A DNA stretch of 64,000 nt, taken from positions 835,270-899,269 of the forward strand of contig NZ_BBNB01000001.1 of the NCBI RefSeq assembly GCF_000759835.1, read 5' to 3'. Below are positions 48,322-57,861 of the stretch, one piece after another (positions within the stretch are counted from its first letter, which is position 1; the number at the start of each line of letters is the position of its first letter). This DNA is from Citrobacter sedlakii NBRC 105722. GTDB lineage: Bacteria > Pseudomonadota > Gammaproteobacteria > Enterobacterales > Enterobacteriaceae. The translations under genes and the position numbers were made by a program. Below the pieces are notes generated by a model. That model saw nothing but the letters and a program-made list of their open reading frames with translations, made no database searches and was not told where the DNA came from.

Positions 48322-49404
48322 TTAGTCGAAGCGGTAATGCCCGTCTTCAGCGGGGGGGAAAACAGAGCATTGCAACCCTTCATAGCAGCCCAGATTGACG
48401 GTCAGGCTCTCCCGGCTATTACTGAGTTTTCCCGCTTTCAGACCCAGCAAACCGGTACGGCCCAACTGGATACGCCTGCCTTTACCAAGACGGGGTTCAG
48501 GCAACAACCGAACGGGCACTGTAAGACGCAGTCGGGCATCACTACGGTGACCGAGATAGACGCGCATCAGGACCAGCAAGTCGGTATAAAGAACACCACC
48601 GGGTAACCAACCTTCCGCTTCGTTCGGATCCTCTGTTTCCAGTGTCACCAGGACCCGACTGCATGCTTCCTGTGCCGTTTTGCCCAGCGTGGCTCTTTGC
48701 GAAAGACGGACCCGGTTTCCGGTACCCAGACCACTGCGGTTATTAATATAGACTTTCACCGGATCGGGTTCGGTGATAATAGCCCGGGTATGTGGCGCCA
48801 GCAGACTGACCAGAGCCCGAATGCCTTCAGCATTGCGGGTGGGTAATCGCATGGCGCCCAGTAAGGCCAGAAAGCGTGAAACCGGCGTTGCCACATGTTC
48901 AGCCGTGCCTGGTATACCGAGTCCGACCAGTCCCAGCAGACACTGCGATGTGGCATCGCGCCCACCTTCCTCGAAAGTGGCCGGATACGCATATTTTCGC
49001 CAGATACGGTAGTATTGCGTGGTGATGCGGTGGCTGAAAATGTCCAGGAATGAGGTGACCGCCTCGTATCCTTCACGGCGCTGCGCGATATCATCCACAT
49101 ATGCGCCCGGCAGCGGTGAATCCACGCCGTACATGCCCAGAAAGGTGGTACGCACGGTCGGAGGCAGCGCGGGATTTTCTTCATCGGTCTCCACCGCCCG
49201 CAGTTCGGAGACCGGGAACCCCATTCCGGGCCAGGGCCTGAAGCGTACCGGGTCGTTGCCCGGATGGCTGGTAGTACCCAGCTTTGGCGCGTCCGGATTT
49301 TCCTGCTCCAGCAACTGGCAGAAACGATAAAAGTTGGCCCGCCAGATGTTTTTATTGAGTGTTAACGTCAGCCCGGTACGTGCTGGCTGTGATTCTCGCG
49401 CCAT
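48322..49404 (-). CDS. tssG: T6SS baseplate protein TssG
   Basis: Baseplate wedge component working with TssF, TssE and TssK. It has 360 residues. Family features are the N-terminal FYRFCQLLEQENPDAP (near 25-40), FRPWPGMGFPVSEL (near 55-68), TFLGMYGVDSPLPGAYVDDI (near 86-105) and DIFSHRITTQYYRIWRKY (near 120-137). It overlaps tssF by 37 bp. Confidence 0.95.
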   Translation of the reverse strand: MARESQPARTGLTLTLNKNIWRANFYRFCQLLEQENPDAPKLGTTSHPGNDPVRFRPWPGMGFPVSELRAVETDEENPALPPTVRTTFLGMYGVDSPLPGAYVDDIAQRREGYEAVTSFLDIFSHRITTQYYRIWRKYAYPATFEEGGRDATSQCLLGLVGLGIPGTAEHVATPVSRFLALLGAMRLPTRNAEGIRALVSLLAPHTRAIITEPDPVKVYINNRSGLGTGNRVRLSQRATLGKTAQEACSRVLVTLETEDPNEAEGWLPGGVLYTDLLVLMRVYLGHRSDARLRLTVPVRLLPEPRLGKGRRIQLGRTGLLGLKAGKLSNSRESLTVNLGCYEGLQCSVFPPAEDGHYRFD

Positions 49405-51137
49405 CTCAGTCGTTTCCCTGTCGGTTGCAGTACCAGCGTGAGCTGGTTAAAGAGGTGAATATCGGCATAAAGCGCGAAGAACCGGTGCAGCATCTCGCCG
49501 AAGAGATTCACATCGCCCTCGCCTGCAAAATTATCCATATTCAACGTGATCTCTATATCCACCCCACGGAGCATAAAACCCTTCTCAAACCGGCGGATCA
49601 GGGTGTGTTTTACTGCAACTATCGCTTCAAGTCGACGCCGGTTCATTTCATCGTCGGTCCAGTCATAGAGTGCCAGCGTGCCCCGCAGAACTTCCGGATT
49701 GTCCATCATGCTGAGGAAATTTGAGCCGAGGTGACTCATCACCCGCCAGTGAAAACGATCGTTTGCCGGGGGATACAGCGGCATCGTCGGTGCTGTCACA
49801 TTCAGGACTCTGACCGGGACTTTACCCGCCTTCACCACCCTGTCCAGCAGGGTACTTTCCAGTGCCTTACGCGGAAGCTGGCCGTTAGTCCCGGTTATTC
49901 GCATCGAGAGAGATTCCGGTTTTTCGGACAGCTGCTCCAGCTCGAACGAGCGACCGCCCAGAATTAACCAGGTGTCATACAGACCCGAGGGACCGCGTTT
50001 CACGCGGGTGTGGAAATAACGCTCAGGTGCATCGTGACGCATCATACCGCCCCGGTGCCGGAAGCTGGTGAACGGTACCCAGGGATGTTTGCCATTTTTC
50101 AGCGCGCCATGGATATCATCGACGCTGTAAATCTCGGTATGACCATCCTGAAGACGCAACGGCCTCAGCAGGTATTCGTTTTCCAGCGGGTTAAGCGTCA
50201 GCGGATCGGCCTCCAGGGTAAAGAGATTGATGACCGGCGCACAATGCAGCCGGAAGTTTTCTGTCTCAAAGGGCAGATCGGACGACCAGGCTTCACTAAG
50301 TACAATATCGATTTCAAACCAGGTGCTGGCCGCAGTGAGCCCGATAGTGTCAAGTCCTCGCAGCTCAACAAACATAAACTTTGGACGGAAGCTGAAATAT
50401 TCCAGCAGCAGTTGGTATCCACTGAAAGCAGTATCTGCTTTCTTCCACAGGCCATCATTGTCATCAAAGCCCATGGGTTTGCACCAGCCATCAAACCGAT
50501 GGCGTTCGGTGTACGTCCCGGCATGGCGGGCATACATGGCGTGTACACGACGGGTCATTGCCAGATGCAACGCTGAGCTGACCGGACTCTCTGCGTTAAG
50601 AAAAATGGCGACTTTGTCGATCCCGGCCTTGCTCCAGTCCACTTTTTCAGGGCATTCGAAGCGCAGACGAATAGCAGAGCGGCCATCGGTTTCAGTGTGC
50701 AGGCGGACGTCTGCAAGTTGCAGCGGCTGTAGCGGAACATCTCGGGTCGTCCGGTACTGACAGGCGGTTTTATGTGGCCCGACAGGACGTGACAGCACGG
50801 AGAAGCCTTCCGCCAGCATTTCGGCCTGACGCAGGCTGCGCCAGTCAGGTGAGAACTCGACGATGGCCAGTGACGGAATGGTCCGCATATAGTGCGGCCA
50901 CAGCAGACTTACCAGCCCTTCGGTCAGTTCCGGCAGGTCATCATCCAGCTTTTCACGCAGACGCCCCATCAGAAAAGCAAAACCTTCAAACAGGCGCTCT
51001 ACATAAGGATCGCGTGCGCCGGGCTTATCAAGATTAAGCATTGCAGCCCGGTCCGGATGAGCCCGGGCAAATTCTTTACCGGCTTCACGCAGGTAGCGCA
51101 TTTCTGCTTCGTAATAGCGCAGGGTTAAATCATCCAT
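49368..51137 (-). CDS. tssF: T6SS baseplate protein TssF
   Basis: Baseplate wedge component, 589 residues, beginning MDDLTLRYYEAEMRYLREAGKE with the typical HPDRAAMLNLDKPGARDPYVERLFEGFAFL (shortened) region near 25-55. It forms the TssF2-TssG wedge with the product of the overlapping downstream gene. Confidence 0.96.
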   Translation of the reverse strand: MDDLTLRYYEAEMRYLREAGKEFARAHPDRAAMLNLDKPGARDPYVERLFEGFAFLMGRLREKLDDDLPELTEGLVSLLWPHYMRTIPSLAIVEFSPDWRSLRQAEMLAEGFSVLSRPVGPHKTACQYRTTRDVPLQPLQLADVRLHTETDGRSAIRLRFECPEKVDWSKAGIDKVAIFLNAESPVSSALHLAMTRRVHAMYARHAGTYTERHRFDGWCKPMGFDDNDGLWKKADTAFSGYQLLLEYFSFRPKFMFVELRGLDTIGLTAASTWFEIDIVLSEAWSSDLPFETENFRLHCAPVINLFTLEADPLTLNPLENEYLLRPLRLQDGHTEIYSVDDIHGALKNGKHPWVPFTSFRHRGGMMRHDAPERYFHTRVKRGPSGLYDTWLILGGRSFELEQLSEKPESLSMRITGTNGQLPRKALESTLLDRVVKAGKVPVRVLNVTAPTMPLYPPANDRFHWRVMSHLGSNFLSMMDNPEVLRGTLALYDWTDDEMNRRRLEAIVAVKHTLIRRFEKGFMLRGVDIEITLNMDNFAGEGDVNLFGEMLHRFFALYADIHLFNQLTLVLQPTGKRLRWRENHSQHVPG

Positions 51138-51170
51138 GCACGGAATTCCTGAAAATTATTAAAAAGAAAA

Positions 51171-52778
51171 TTAGCCACAGAGCACCATGGCACGGGCAGG
51201 GTCGATGGCAATAAGTCCGGCAAGTAAAACCTCCATCTCAGGCATCAGACGGGCTTTATCGGATTCGCTGCGACCAGCTTTCAGGCGCAGCAGTTTCAGG
51301 CGGCGAGCCTGGACTTCAAACAACAGAGCCGGTTCCCAGTCTTCCAGCGTCAGCAATGGCGCACAGGTTGTCAGTTCGCCAAGCAGATGAAGCGCCATTT
51401 CGTTTCGGCCATACTGCTCTGCCACCCGGGCCATCAACAGGCGTATCAGCCAGCGATGGCGTGGTGTCTCCATCCCCGGTCGGGACTGTAGCCAGACAAG
51501 CGCCGCTTCAGGCCCTTCCGTGTCTCCCTTCTCCATGGCTTCGGACTCAAGAAGCAGCACATCGTCAGCCTGACCATTAACGACGGTAGCGGGTTCATCT
51601 CTGTACATCAGGCCATCTTCATTCACCTTTTCAGCAATCCAGGCGGTGGTGACTTCGTCGGCAAAGGGGGTGCCGTCATTCCATGCCAGTCCTTCAAGGC
51701 CCGGGAGGCGTTTAAGTAGCAGCCGCAGGTCGAACAGGACGGAGTCAGCCCAGGTATCCCAGGGCTGACCGGCATGGCTGAGTCCCTGCCAGAGATACCA
51801 CTGGAGGTCGAGCCAGAAGTGATTCACACCTTCGCAATACATCTGGCTGGCCTGCTCAACCAGTTCGGTCCAGTTTTTCTGAAGCCAGAGCCGCTTAAGT
51901 TGAGCGCGATACTCGGGTTTCGGTGGTACCAGGCGGGTGCGGCCGCTACTGTCCAGCGAAGGGATCTGATCGACCGTATCCCACCGCACGGTTTTTATCA
52001 GCCGATGAGAAGCCAGCCAGCCCTGCGGCTGCTCGCTCAGCCAGCGGGAAAGTAACCTGGTCTGGTCGAGTAAATCGCGGCCAGATTTCACCGCTGACAG
52101 TTGCGGTGAATCCGGACGGGCTGATTCACGCACGTACTCCTGGGTGCTGCTGTTCTGGGGGACCAGTGCTTCCATGCCACCTGAACGTGCCAGACGGTTT
52201 TCAAGAGCGGTAAATAAGCCTGCAAAAGAAGGTCTTTCAGCTTCCGGCCAGTCCGAAACAGTGGATTCAAGCAGGTTTATGGCGCCTGCCGTCAGACCAG
52301 TATCAGTACTGTCAACTTCCGGCCATAACTGCAGTGCATCAATCACTTTTGCACTGTTCAGCCACTCCAGAGCAGCTTTACGGGCGGCGGGACGCTGTGG
52401 GTGACATGACTGCCCGTAACGGGCCAGCATCGCGACAAGAAGCAGTAAACCTTCGGCCAGCCCTTTTTCGCCGTCGCGGCTGAGCCGGGCCTGCACGTAC
52501 CAGGTCACCACACGAATATCTTTGGCGCATTCGCAGAGGCACTTCCGGGCCAGATCGCACAACAGCGCTGAATCGGTACCTGAAAGCTTATTAATCTCTT
52601 CACGCATCAGTTGAAAATTATCATCGTATGCGGGATCGTCCCCGGTTTCAGACCCGGAGGTAAAGGGATGTAGCCAGTTATCCCAAAGCGACAGAGCGTC
52701 ATTTGCCCGGGAGATGAGGCGCTGCCTTTCTTCCTGGCTGGTGGCGCAAGCGGTTAACAGATCATCCGGTGAGCTCAT
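51171..52778 (-). CDS. tssA: T6SS cap/sheath-assembly protein TssA (ImpA_N domain)
   Basis: A 535-residue TssA-family protein with an ImpA_N domain (VVTWYVQARLSRDGEKGLAEGL near 93-114). The C-terminal part contains a long helical region with YLWQGLSHAGQPWDTWADSVL near 338-358 and a tail rich in Leu, Lys and Arg. TssA proteins coordinate baseplate and tail polymerisation. Its ATG overlaps the stop of a possible small frame upstream (ATGA). Confidence 0.9.
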   Translation of the reverse strand: MSSPDDLLTACATSQEERQRLISRANDALSLWDNWLHPFTSGSETGDDPAYDDNFQLMREEINKLSGTDSALLCDLARKCLCECAKDIRVVTWYVQARLSRDGEKGLAEGLLLLVAMLARYGQSCHPQRPAARKAALEWLNSAKVIDALQLWPEVDSTDTGLTAGAINLLESTVSDWPEAERPSFAGLFTALENRLARSGGMEALVPQNSSTQEYVRESARPDSPQLSAVKSGRDLLDQTRLLSRWLSEQPQGWLASHRLIKTVRWDTVDQIPSLDSSGRTRLVPPKPEYRAQLKRLWLQKNWTELVEQASQMYCEGVNHFWLDLQWYLWQGLSHAGQPWDTWADSVLFDLRLLLKRLPGLEGLAWNDGTPFADEVTTAWIAEKVNEDGLMYRDEPATVVNGQADDVLLLESEAMEKGDTEGPEAALVWLQSRPGMETPRHRWLIRLLMARVAEQYGRNEMALHLLGELTTCAPLLTLEDWEPALLFEVQARRLKLLRLKAGRSESDKARLMPEMEVLLAGLIAIDPARAMVLCG

Positions 52779-52882
52779 TCTTTTTCCCGTTTGTTAGTCT
52801 CTTTCATAAATCTCACGACCACTTCCAGAGAGTCGTCGTCCTTGCTATTGACGATTTGCCGTGGCTTCCATTTCAACAACAA
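52775..52882 (-). CDS. Possible small ORF coupled to tssA
   Basis: Thirty-five codons from a TTG at 52882 (AGGTAA five bases upstream) give LLLKWKPRQIVNSKDDDSLE to NKREKE, ending in TGA that overlaps the tssA ATG (ATGA). The coupling signature and charged composition suggest that it may be translated, but it could also be leader sequence. No family is recognised. Confidence 0.3.
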   Translation of the reverse strand: MLLKWKPRQIVNSKDDDSLEVVVRFMKETNKREKE

Positions 52883-52902
52883 GCATTTACCTATATCAAT
52901 CG

Positions 52903-55900
52903 CTACTGAAGCTCTTCTGCGCCGGCGGCGACGCTGAAGATAGTGTCAGGCAACGTGAATCGTTGAAGCTTCAGTAACGCAAGAGGGCCATTGCCGAGTT
53001 CGCTGCGCATCACAAACTTCAGAGGATTGCCATCAGCAGTGATCCACACCAGTTGCGTACGGCTGGCATCGAGAGGTGTGATTTGGGCTTTGTCCAGCAG
53101 GCGAATGAACCCCCAGTTGCCCTGGTTACTGGCGTAGAGCTGCATGCCACTGTTGACGCTGCGCCAGCTTAAATTCACGCCCGGGTAATACGTGTTTCCC
53201 GGCCAGGTAAAGCTCTGCCAGCTTTCCATCTGGTTGAAGTAGTCCAGATTCTGTTCATCAAGAGTCAACTGCACTCTGGCTACATCTCTTGAAGGGCGTG
53301 CCATCAGCTCGAAATGAACACCCGCATCGCCCTGAGAGAACACGATATCTGACAGTTCCGCCAGTTGGTTAATGGCCCGGAGGAAATCCGGGCTGACAAC
53401 CATCCCCTGACTTGCGGAAGGATCAACGACCCAGCGATTCCCCTCCTGATGAAGGATCCCGCCAAGGTTAGTTTTCAGGAAGGTGGTGATTCGACCCGAG
53501 TCGCTACGCAAGAACTGAGCCAGCAGCGGCAGGGAGGCATCACTGCCGGTGGCTTTAAATGGATAGCGTCCCGCAAAGGCCTTATTCCACTGATCGACAA
53601 TGGTCGACTGCCAGCGGGCATTGAGGCTCCCCGCAGCCGGGGTAAGAACCTGCCGCCAGGCCAGATCCAGTGGTTGCACAAACAACGACTGGCCAAATCC
53701 GTTCCATTCCTGCCCCAGGCTCGCCGCTACCAGACTGCTGTAGTCGCGGGTGTCAGTCAGGTCGATGGCTTTACCCTGGAATACGGTCTGGGCCAGCATC
53801 TGCGACATTGCTTGCGGGTCCGGAGCGCTGGTGACCTGCTGAAGTTTCAGCCGCACCTGGGTAACGCGGGCCAGCCAGGACTGGAAACTGAGATTCCCGT
53901 TGGTACCGGTACCCTCTTTACCTTCCATCAGTCCCATAAGTGGCCCAAACACCCCGTCGAGCGGGCCTTTAAGCCCCTGAGCCTGCTCTATAAACTGTTT
54001 TGCATTTTTTTTCTGACCAATCAGTTTTTTCGCTGAATCCACTATCGAGTCGGCCAGCGCCTCCCCCTTCTGCCCTGTTTTCCCCTGCCAGGACAGTGTG
54101 TTCATCAACGCCACCAGCGGCGACTGGCGGACATCACCGATCAGGCTGAGCTGGGCAATCGCCTCAGAAAGTGACGTGGCTTCCTGCCACTGAATGCTGT
54201 TGACCATGTTTAGCCAGGCATTACCAAAATCGGTAAAATAGCGTTCTGTCAGGCGAGCCTTCAGCGCGTCCGGCGAGATATCGCTTCCTGTCTGATGGGT
54301 TTTATCCGTCAGGACCCAGTCGATTTCGTCACGGCGGGTTTTGACGACCTCGTTAATTGCATCCTGTACCTGCTCTTCCCAGGCCTGACGCGTAAACATT
54401 CCCGGGACGACTTCGTCAGTGCTGAATACCGTTGAAGCATCGGTGTCGCCGGTCATATCGGCAAGCGTTAAATCTGGCCAGTTGCTGGCCACGCGCTTAA
54501 GCATCTCCTGGTATAACCCGGACTCAGCGTTCCGCTGGCCTATTTGTTTAAGCAGGATCTGACGGACTGTGCTGATTAATTCAGCGTCAGGCTTAATTTT
54601 CCATTCCGGATGTGCCGGGAGGTTTTGCGCATAAAAACCCAGTAGTTTCGGCGCCATTTCCTGCCACGAGCCATCCGGCACACTCTGGCGTTTCGGCCAT
54701 GTTGCCAGCACGTTTTTTGCCAGCCAGCTCGCGTCCGCTTTGTCGGGACGGGCCAGCATCAGATAACTTTTGAGCACGCTGTAGGTATGCTGTGTGCCCT
54801 GCGTTCGGGCATCACTGGCAGGAGGAAGTTGCACAAAGGCATTCAACTGCTGCCTGAGATGGTCTGCGGTGGCATCCCTCATCAGTTGCGCATTGTTCTT
54901 CGCATACAGCGGCCAGAGTGCGGCCAGCGTGTCGCTGTCCTGGTTAAGACCAAAGCGGGTGTACCACGGCGCGCCGGTTGCTTCACGATGTTGCAGACGG
55001 GCAATGGATTGCTGTAGTACGAGCTGCTTGCGCAGGCGTTCAGCCAGGGGTAACGTTGTATCCGCTGCCTGCCTGGCTGTCTCCTGCGCCTGAAATATCT
55101 GGGTGCGATTAACAATGAGGGACAGCAGTGTACCGGCCCCCCACAGGACAATCAGGGAAAGCAGGATTAATCGCAGCATTTTCAGCCAGTCAAAGCCCAG
55201 CTTCCTGCCGCTGACGGCGTCACAGTCGTCAGTAACGGCTTTCCACGTCGGTGTGTCGATGCGCGTGTTCGGGATCGAACCGGCAACAGCCAGTTCAGAA
55301 CTGAACATGACTCCCCGTAAACGAAAGGCCGCAGACCCCTGCATCAGTCCGCTGAGCAAAACGGTCAGACTGCCTTTCAGTTCGCGCCGCAGGCGGGAGG
55401 ACAGCTGCAGCAGGCTGTCATGTGCCGGATTATTCAGTATCTGTGCTATACCGGCTTTTTGCAGGCGTTGCGTCAGTGTGGCAAGCGCCTCATCCGCCTC
55501 TTTTACGGTGCCCCCCGGTCCGAAAATAACCCCTGTTGCAGCGGTTTCCTCGTTCTGTTGAGCGCCCCTGGCTTTGTCAGTCAGCCACAGCCAGACAGGC
55601 GCCTGCCAGCCCAGCAGGTGGTCTGCTTTCTGGCGGCACCGCAAAAAGGCGTCCCGTTCGATATCAGTCGGGAGAGCTGAGGTACTCATCACCTGAATGA
55701 TGCCATCAACCGGATGGCCGGAACGCAGGCGTTTCAGTTTTGAAAGGAAGATCTCATCCGGGAGTGACTGCGCGTCGCCGCCATAAATCAGCACGTTGCC
55801 GTCGCCTTCCTGCCAGAGGTCATGACACAGACCCGGGGCCGCATTGTGGACGTCGTCCGGATTGCCCATCACCAACAGGAGTCGTACTTTACGCTGCCAG

Positions 55901-56274
55901 CGGCGTCCATAGCGAAAGCGCAGGTGCTCGGACACGGCTTCTTCGCTGAAGACGGGGCCATTGTCCTCATCTTCACTGGCAATGACATTTGCCGCCGGGG
56001 TAGCCATCTGACTCTTTTTTTGCCCCCAGTGGAAATACAACCCGGATTTACCCGCGAATTCGAATAACTTTTCTGTTAGCCAGCCGACTAAAAACATCGC
56101 GGCAACCAGGATGGCGCAGAGTGTGAGTATGCGCTGGCCGTCATACGGTCCGAATCCGGTGGCCGAGGCCACGTTTTCCGGAAAGGCATAAAACAAAAAT
56201 GCCACAATGACCGTCAGGAAAAACGCGACAGTTACTACTGAGCCGATGAGTGTTTTAACTTTTACCTTAGACAT
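52903..56274 (-). CDS. tssM: T6SS membrane-complex protein TssM (IcmF-like)
   Basis: Large inner-membrane channel component binding TssJ and TssL. From the ATG at 56274 (MSKVKVKTLIG) it has 1123 residues; further upstream codons overlap the preceding gene and are not homologous. Two membrane helices lie near 8-30 and 46-66, a third near 370-392 (LILLSLIVLWGAGTLLSLIV), and a long periplasmic part follows, ending in the TssJ-binding C-terminal domain. The cytoplasmic domain has no Walker A: the expected place reads LLVMGNPDDVHNAAP. It overlaps the upstream gene by 8 bp. Confidence 0.95.
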   Translation of the reverse strand: MSKVKVKTLIGSVVTVAFFLTVIVAFLFYAFPENVASATGFGPYDGQRILTLCAILVAAMFLVGWLTEKLFEFAGKSGLYFHWGQKKSQMATPAANVIASEDEDNGPVFSEEAVSEHLRFRYGRRWQRKVRLLLVMGNPDDVHNAAPGLCHDLWQEGDGNVLIYGGDAQSLPDEIFLSKLKRLRSGHPVDGIIQVMSTSALPTDIERDAFLRCRQKADHLLGWQAPVWLWLTDKARGAQQNEETAATGVIFGPGGTVKEADEALATLTQRLQKAGIAQILNNPAHDSLLQLSSRLRRELKGSLTVLLSGLMQGSAAFRLRGVMFSSELAVAGSIPNTRIDTPTWKAVTDDCDAVSGRKLGFDWLKMLRLILLSLIVLWGAGTLLSLIVNRTQIFQAQETARQAADTTLPLAERLRKQLVLQQSIARLQHREATGAPWYTRFGLNQDSDTLAALWPLYAKNNAQLMRDATADHLRQQLNAFVQLPPASDARTQGTQHTYSVLKSYLMLARPDKADASWLAKNVLATWPKRQSVPDGSWQEMAPKLLGFYAQNLPAHPEWKIKPDAELISTVRQILLKQIGQRNAESGLYQEMLKRVASNWPDLTLADMTGDTDASTVFSTDEVVPGMFTRQAWEEQVQDAINEVVKTRRDEIDWVLTDKTHQTGSDISPDALKARLTERYFTDFGNAWLNMVNSIQWQEATSLSEAIAQLSLIGDVRQSPLVALMNTLSWQGKTGQKGEALADSIVDSAKKLIGQKKNAKQFIEQAQGLKGPLDGVFGPLMGLMEGKEGTGTNGNLSFQSWLARVTQVRLKLQQVTSAPDPQAMSQMLAQTVFQGKAIDLTDTRDYSSLVAASLGQEWNGFGQSLFVQPLDLAWRQVLTPAAGSLNARWQSTIVDQWNKAFAGRYPFKATGSDASLPLLAQFLRSDSGRITTFLKTNLGGILHQEGNRWVVDPSASQGMVVSPDFLRAINQLAELSDIVFSQGDAGVHFELMARPSRDVARVQLTLDEQNLDYFNQMESWQSFTWPGNTYYPGVNLSWRSVNSGMQLYASNQGNWGFIRLLDKAQITPLDASRTQLVWITADGNPLKFVMRSELGNGPLALLKLQRFTLPDTIFSVAAGAEELQ

Positions 56275-57475
56275 TCTCAGGCGTTCCCTTGCAAACTTCT
56301 TCTTTGGTGATGACCGCGACCCAGATATCGTCTTTGTCAGCGGCGGGTTGCGCGGCGATAACCTGTGGGCCATTATCGCTACATGCAGCAGAGGCAAGAA
56401 TAATAGCCAGCCAGGGGGCGGCGCGTTCGGCATATCCCAGAACGGGATCAATACCATGATTGTCTTTTGACAGGCTGAATCTCACCCCGTTATCTTCACA
56501 AGCCATATTCCATCCACTTCCACTGGATAGAACTGGCCCTGTATACCAGGCCGTTTTTAGTGCTTCAGGTGCTGTTGCGGCCCATAAAAGCGCCCTGTCC
56601 AGCGTTTTTACGAGCCGGGTTTCCTGACCCTTTTCAGGGCGGTGGAGACAGACTGCATCAGGATACCCCACAGCCTTACGGTTGCTGAGTACCAGAAGGG
56701 TAATGGCATCGGCGTCGCCTTCATCAGGCTGAGCTGGCAATGAAAACGTCACTCCTGCAAGAATGCCTGCCGTGTCCCAGCGCTGATCGAGCCAGGCATC
56801 GAACGCCGCCATACCTTTGCCCGAAAGGAGCCTGAAGCTCCGCCCGGTTCTGGCAGCGAGTTCATTTCTGAAGTGCTCCTCCAGTCGGGGGCGAATATCG
56901 TCATCACAGTCCAGCATCAGGCAGCAAGGGATATACTCCGGCAGGGTGTCGGTAATTTTTTGTACATGGGCGACGAGTGTTGACGTCGCGGAGATGAGCT
57001 CTGCATCCAGATTTGACTGAAAACTGGCTAAGGCTGCATACCTGACAGCGGATTTAGAACCACGTGGCGTGGAGGCCTCTGAAGCTGAAATGGCGCGATC
57101 AACGGCTTTCATCAGTGCACCAGGACTATTTCCTGAAATGTGTTGAACGCTTGACTCGAGTATCCAGGCACAGCGCTGACCCCGACAAATTTCGCGCTCA
57201 ATAAGCGCTTCGCGCTCCACATTCCGGGATTCAGCCCCCACCTGCTCCGCTTTGTATGCAAGCCGGCGCAGGGAGAAAAACAGTCCCCAGAGACAGAAAG
57301 GCAATCCCAGCGCAGTAAACCAGAAAATAAAGCCAGTGCGTTCTGTCGTCCAGTTCCAGAACGTTAACGCAATCCCTCCTGACAGGATAAATGCCAGGAA
57401 CAGCAGCCAACGGCGGGTATCGGGTCGGGGAACCTTCGCCGCCTTTTCAGGGATGGTATCGAGCAGGACAGGCAT
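56267..57475 (-). CDS. T6SS-associated inner-membrane protein of unknown role
   Basis: A 402-residue protein starting MPVLLDTIPEKAAKVPRPD, two bases after the PAAR stop codon. Two membrane helices lie near residues 24-41 (WLLFLAFILSGGIALTFW) and 48-68 (FIFWFTALGLPFCLWGLFFSL), with the rest in the cytoplasm or periplasm. No enzyme motif is seen. Proteins of this type are found next to tssM in other enterobacterial T6SS loci, which suggests a part in the membrane complex, but this is inference. Confidence 0.7.
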   Translation of the reverse strand: MPVLLDTIPEKAAKVPRPDTRRWLLFLAFILSGGIALTFWNWTTERTGFIFWFTALGLPFCLWGLFFSLRRLAYKAEQVGAESRNVEREALIEREICRGQRCAWILESSVQHISGNSPGALMKAVDRAISASEASTPRGSKSAVRYAALASFQSNLDAELISATSTLVAHVQKITDTLPEYIPCCLMLDCDDDIRPRLEEHFRNELAARTGRSFRLLSGKGMAAFDAWLDQRWDTAGILAGVTFSLPAQPDEGDADAITLLVLSNRKAVGYPDAVCLHRPEKGQETRLVKTLDRALLWAATAPEALKTAWYTGPVLSSGSGWNMACEDNGVRFSLSKDNHGIDPVLGYAERAAPWLAIILASAACSDNGPQVIAAQPAADKDDIWVAVITKEEVCKGTPENV

Positions 57476-57477
57476 AC

Positions 57478-57741
57478 TCAAGCAACCTTTGCTGGAGCAA
57501 AAGAACTGATCAATGTGCATCCACAACCACATTTATGGCCGTGAAAGGCAACCGGGATCCCGTTATCAAGATAATCAGGGTTACCTTCGATGATAATTGT
57601 CGGACCATGTCCAGGTATCGGGCAGGAAACCATATCACCTTTACGCGCCACGCCAATCCCGCCAAATATCATGGTGCCAGAACAGGTCATGACTGAACCG
57701 CCGTGAGTGGTTTTGTCGCCTTTTCGAATAATTTGCAACAT
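57478..57741 (-). CDS. PAAR-repeat spike tip protein
   Basis: An 87-residue PAAR protein that sharpens the VgrG spike. From the ATG at 57741 (GGAG six bases upstream) it reads MLQIIRKGDKTTHGGSVMTC... with the PAAR pattern GVARKGDMVSCPIPGHG and the zinc-binding His/Cys near the end (FHGHKCGCGCTLI). No toxin domain is attached. It lies at the start of the PAAR-(402 aa)-tssM-tssA-tssF-tssG block. Confidence 0.93.
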   Translation of the reverse strand: MLQIIRKGDKTTHGGSVMTCSGTMIFGGIGVARKGDMVSCPIPGHGPTIIIEGNPDYLDNGIPVAFHGHKCGCGCTLISSFAPAKVA

Positions 57742-57861
57742 TTGTATCTCCATTAATTTATTGTATACAGGACAGAATAAATTAATATTTATTACTCAAG
57801 TGTCTCAACCCTGATCCAGAAAATAAGAGGTGAGCCTTTTTAGAAATTTTATGTTTTCCTG

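Noticed and set aside
52903..56274. tssM considered damaged because no Walker A motif is present
   Set aside because: ATP-binding motifs are absent in a number of functional TssM proteins, and the rest of the gene is full length.
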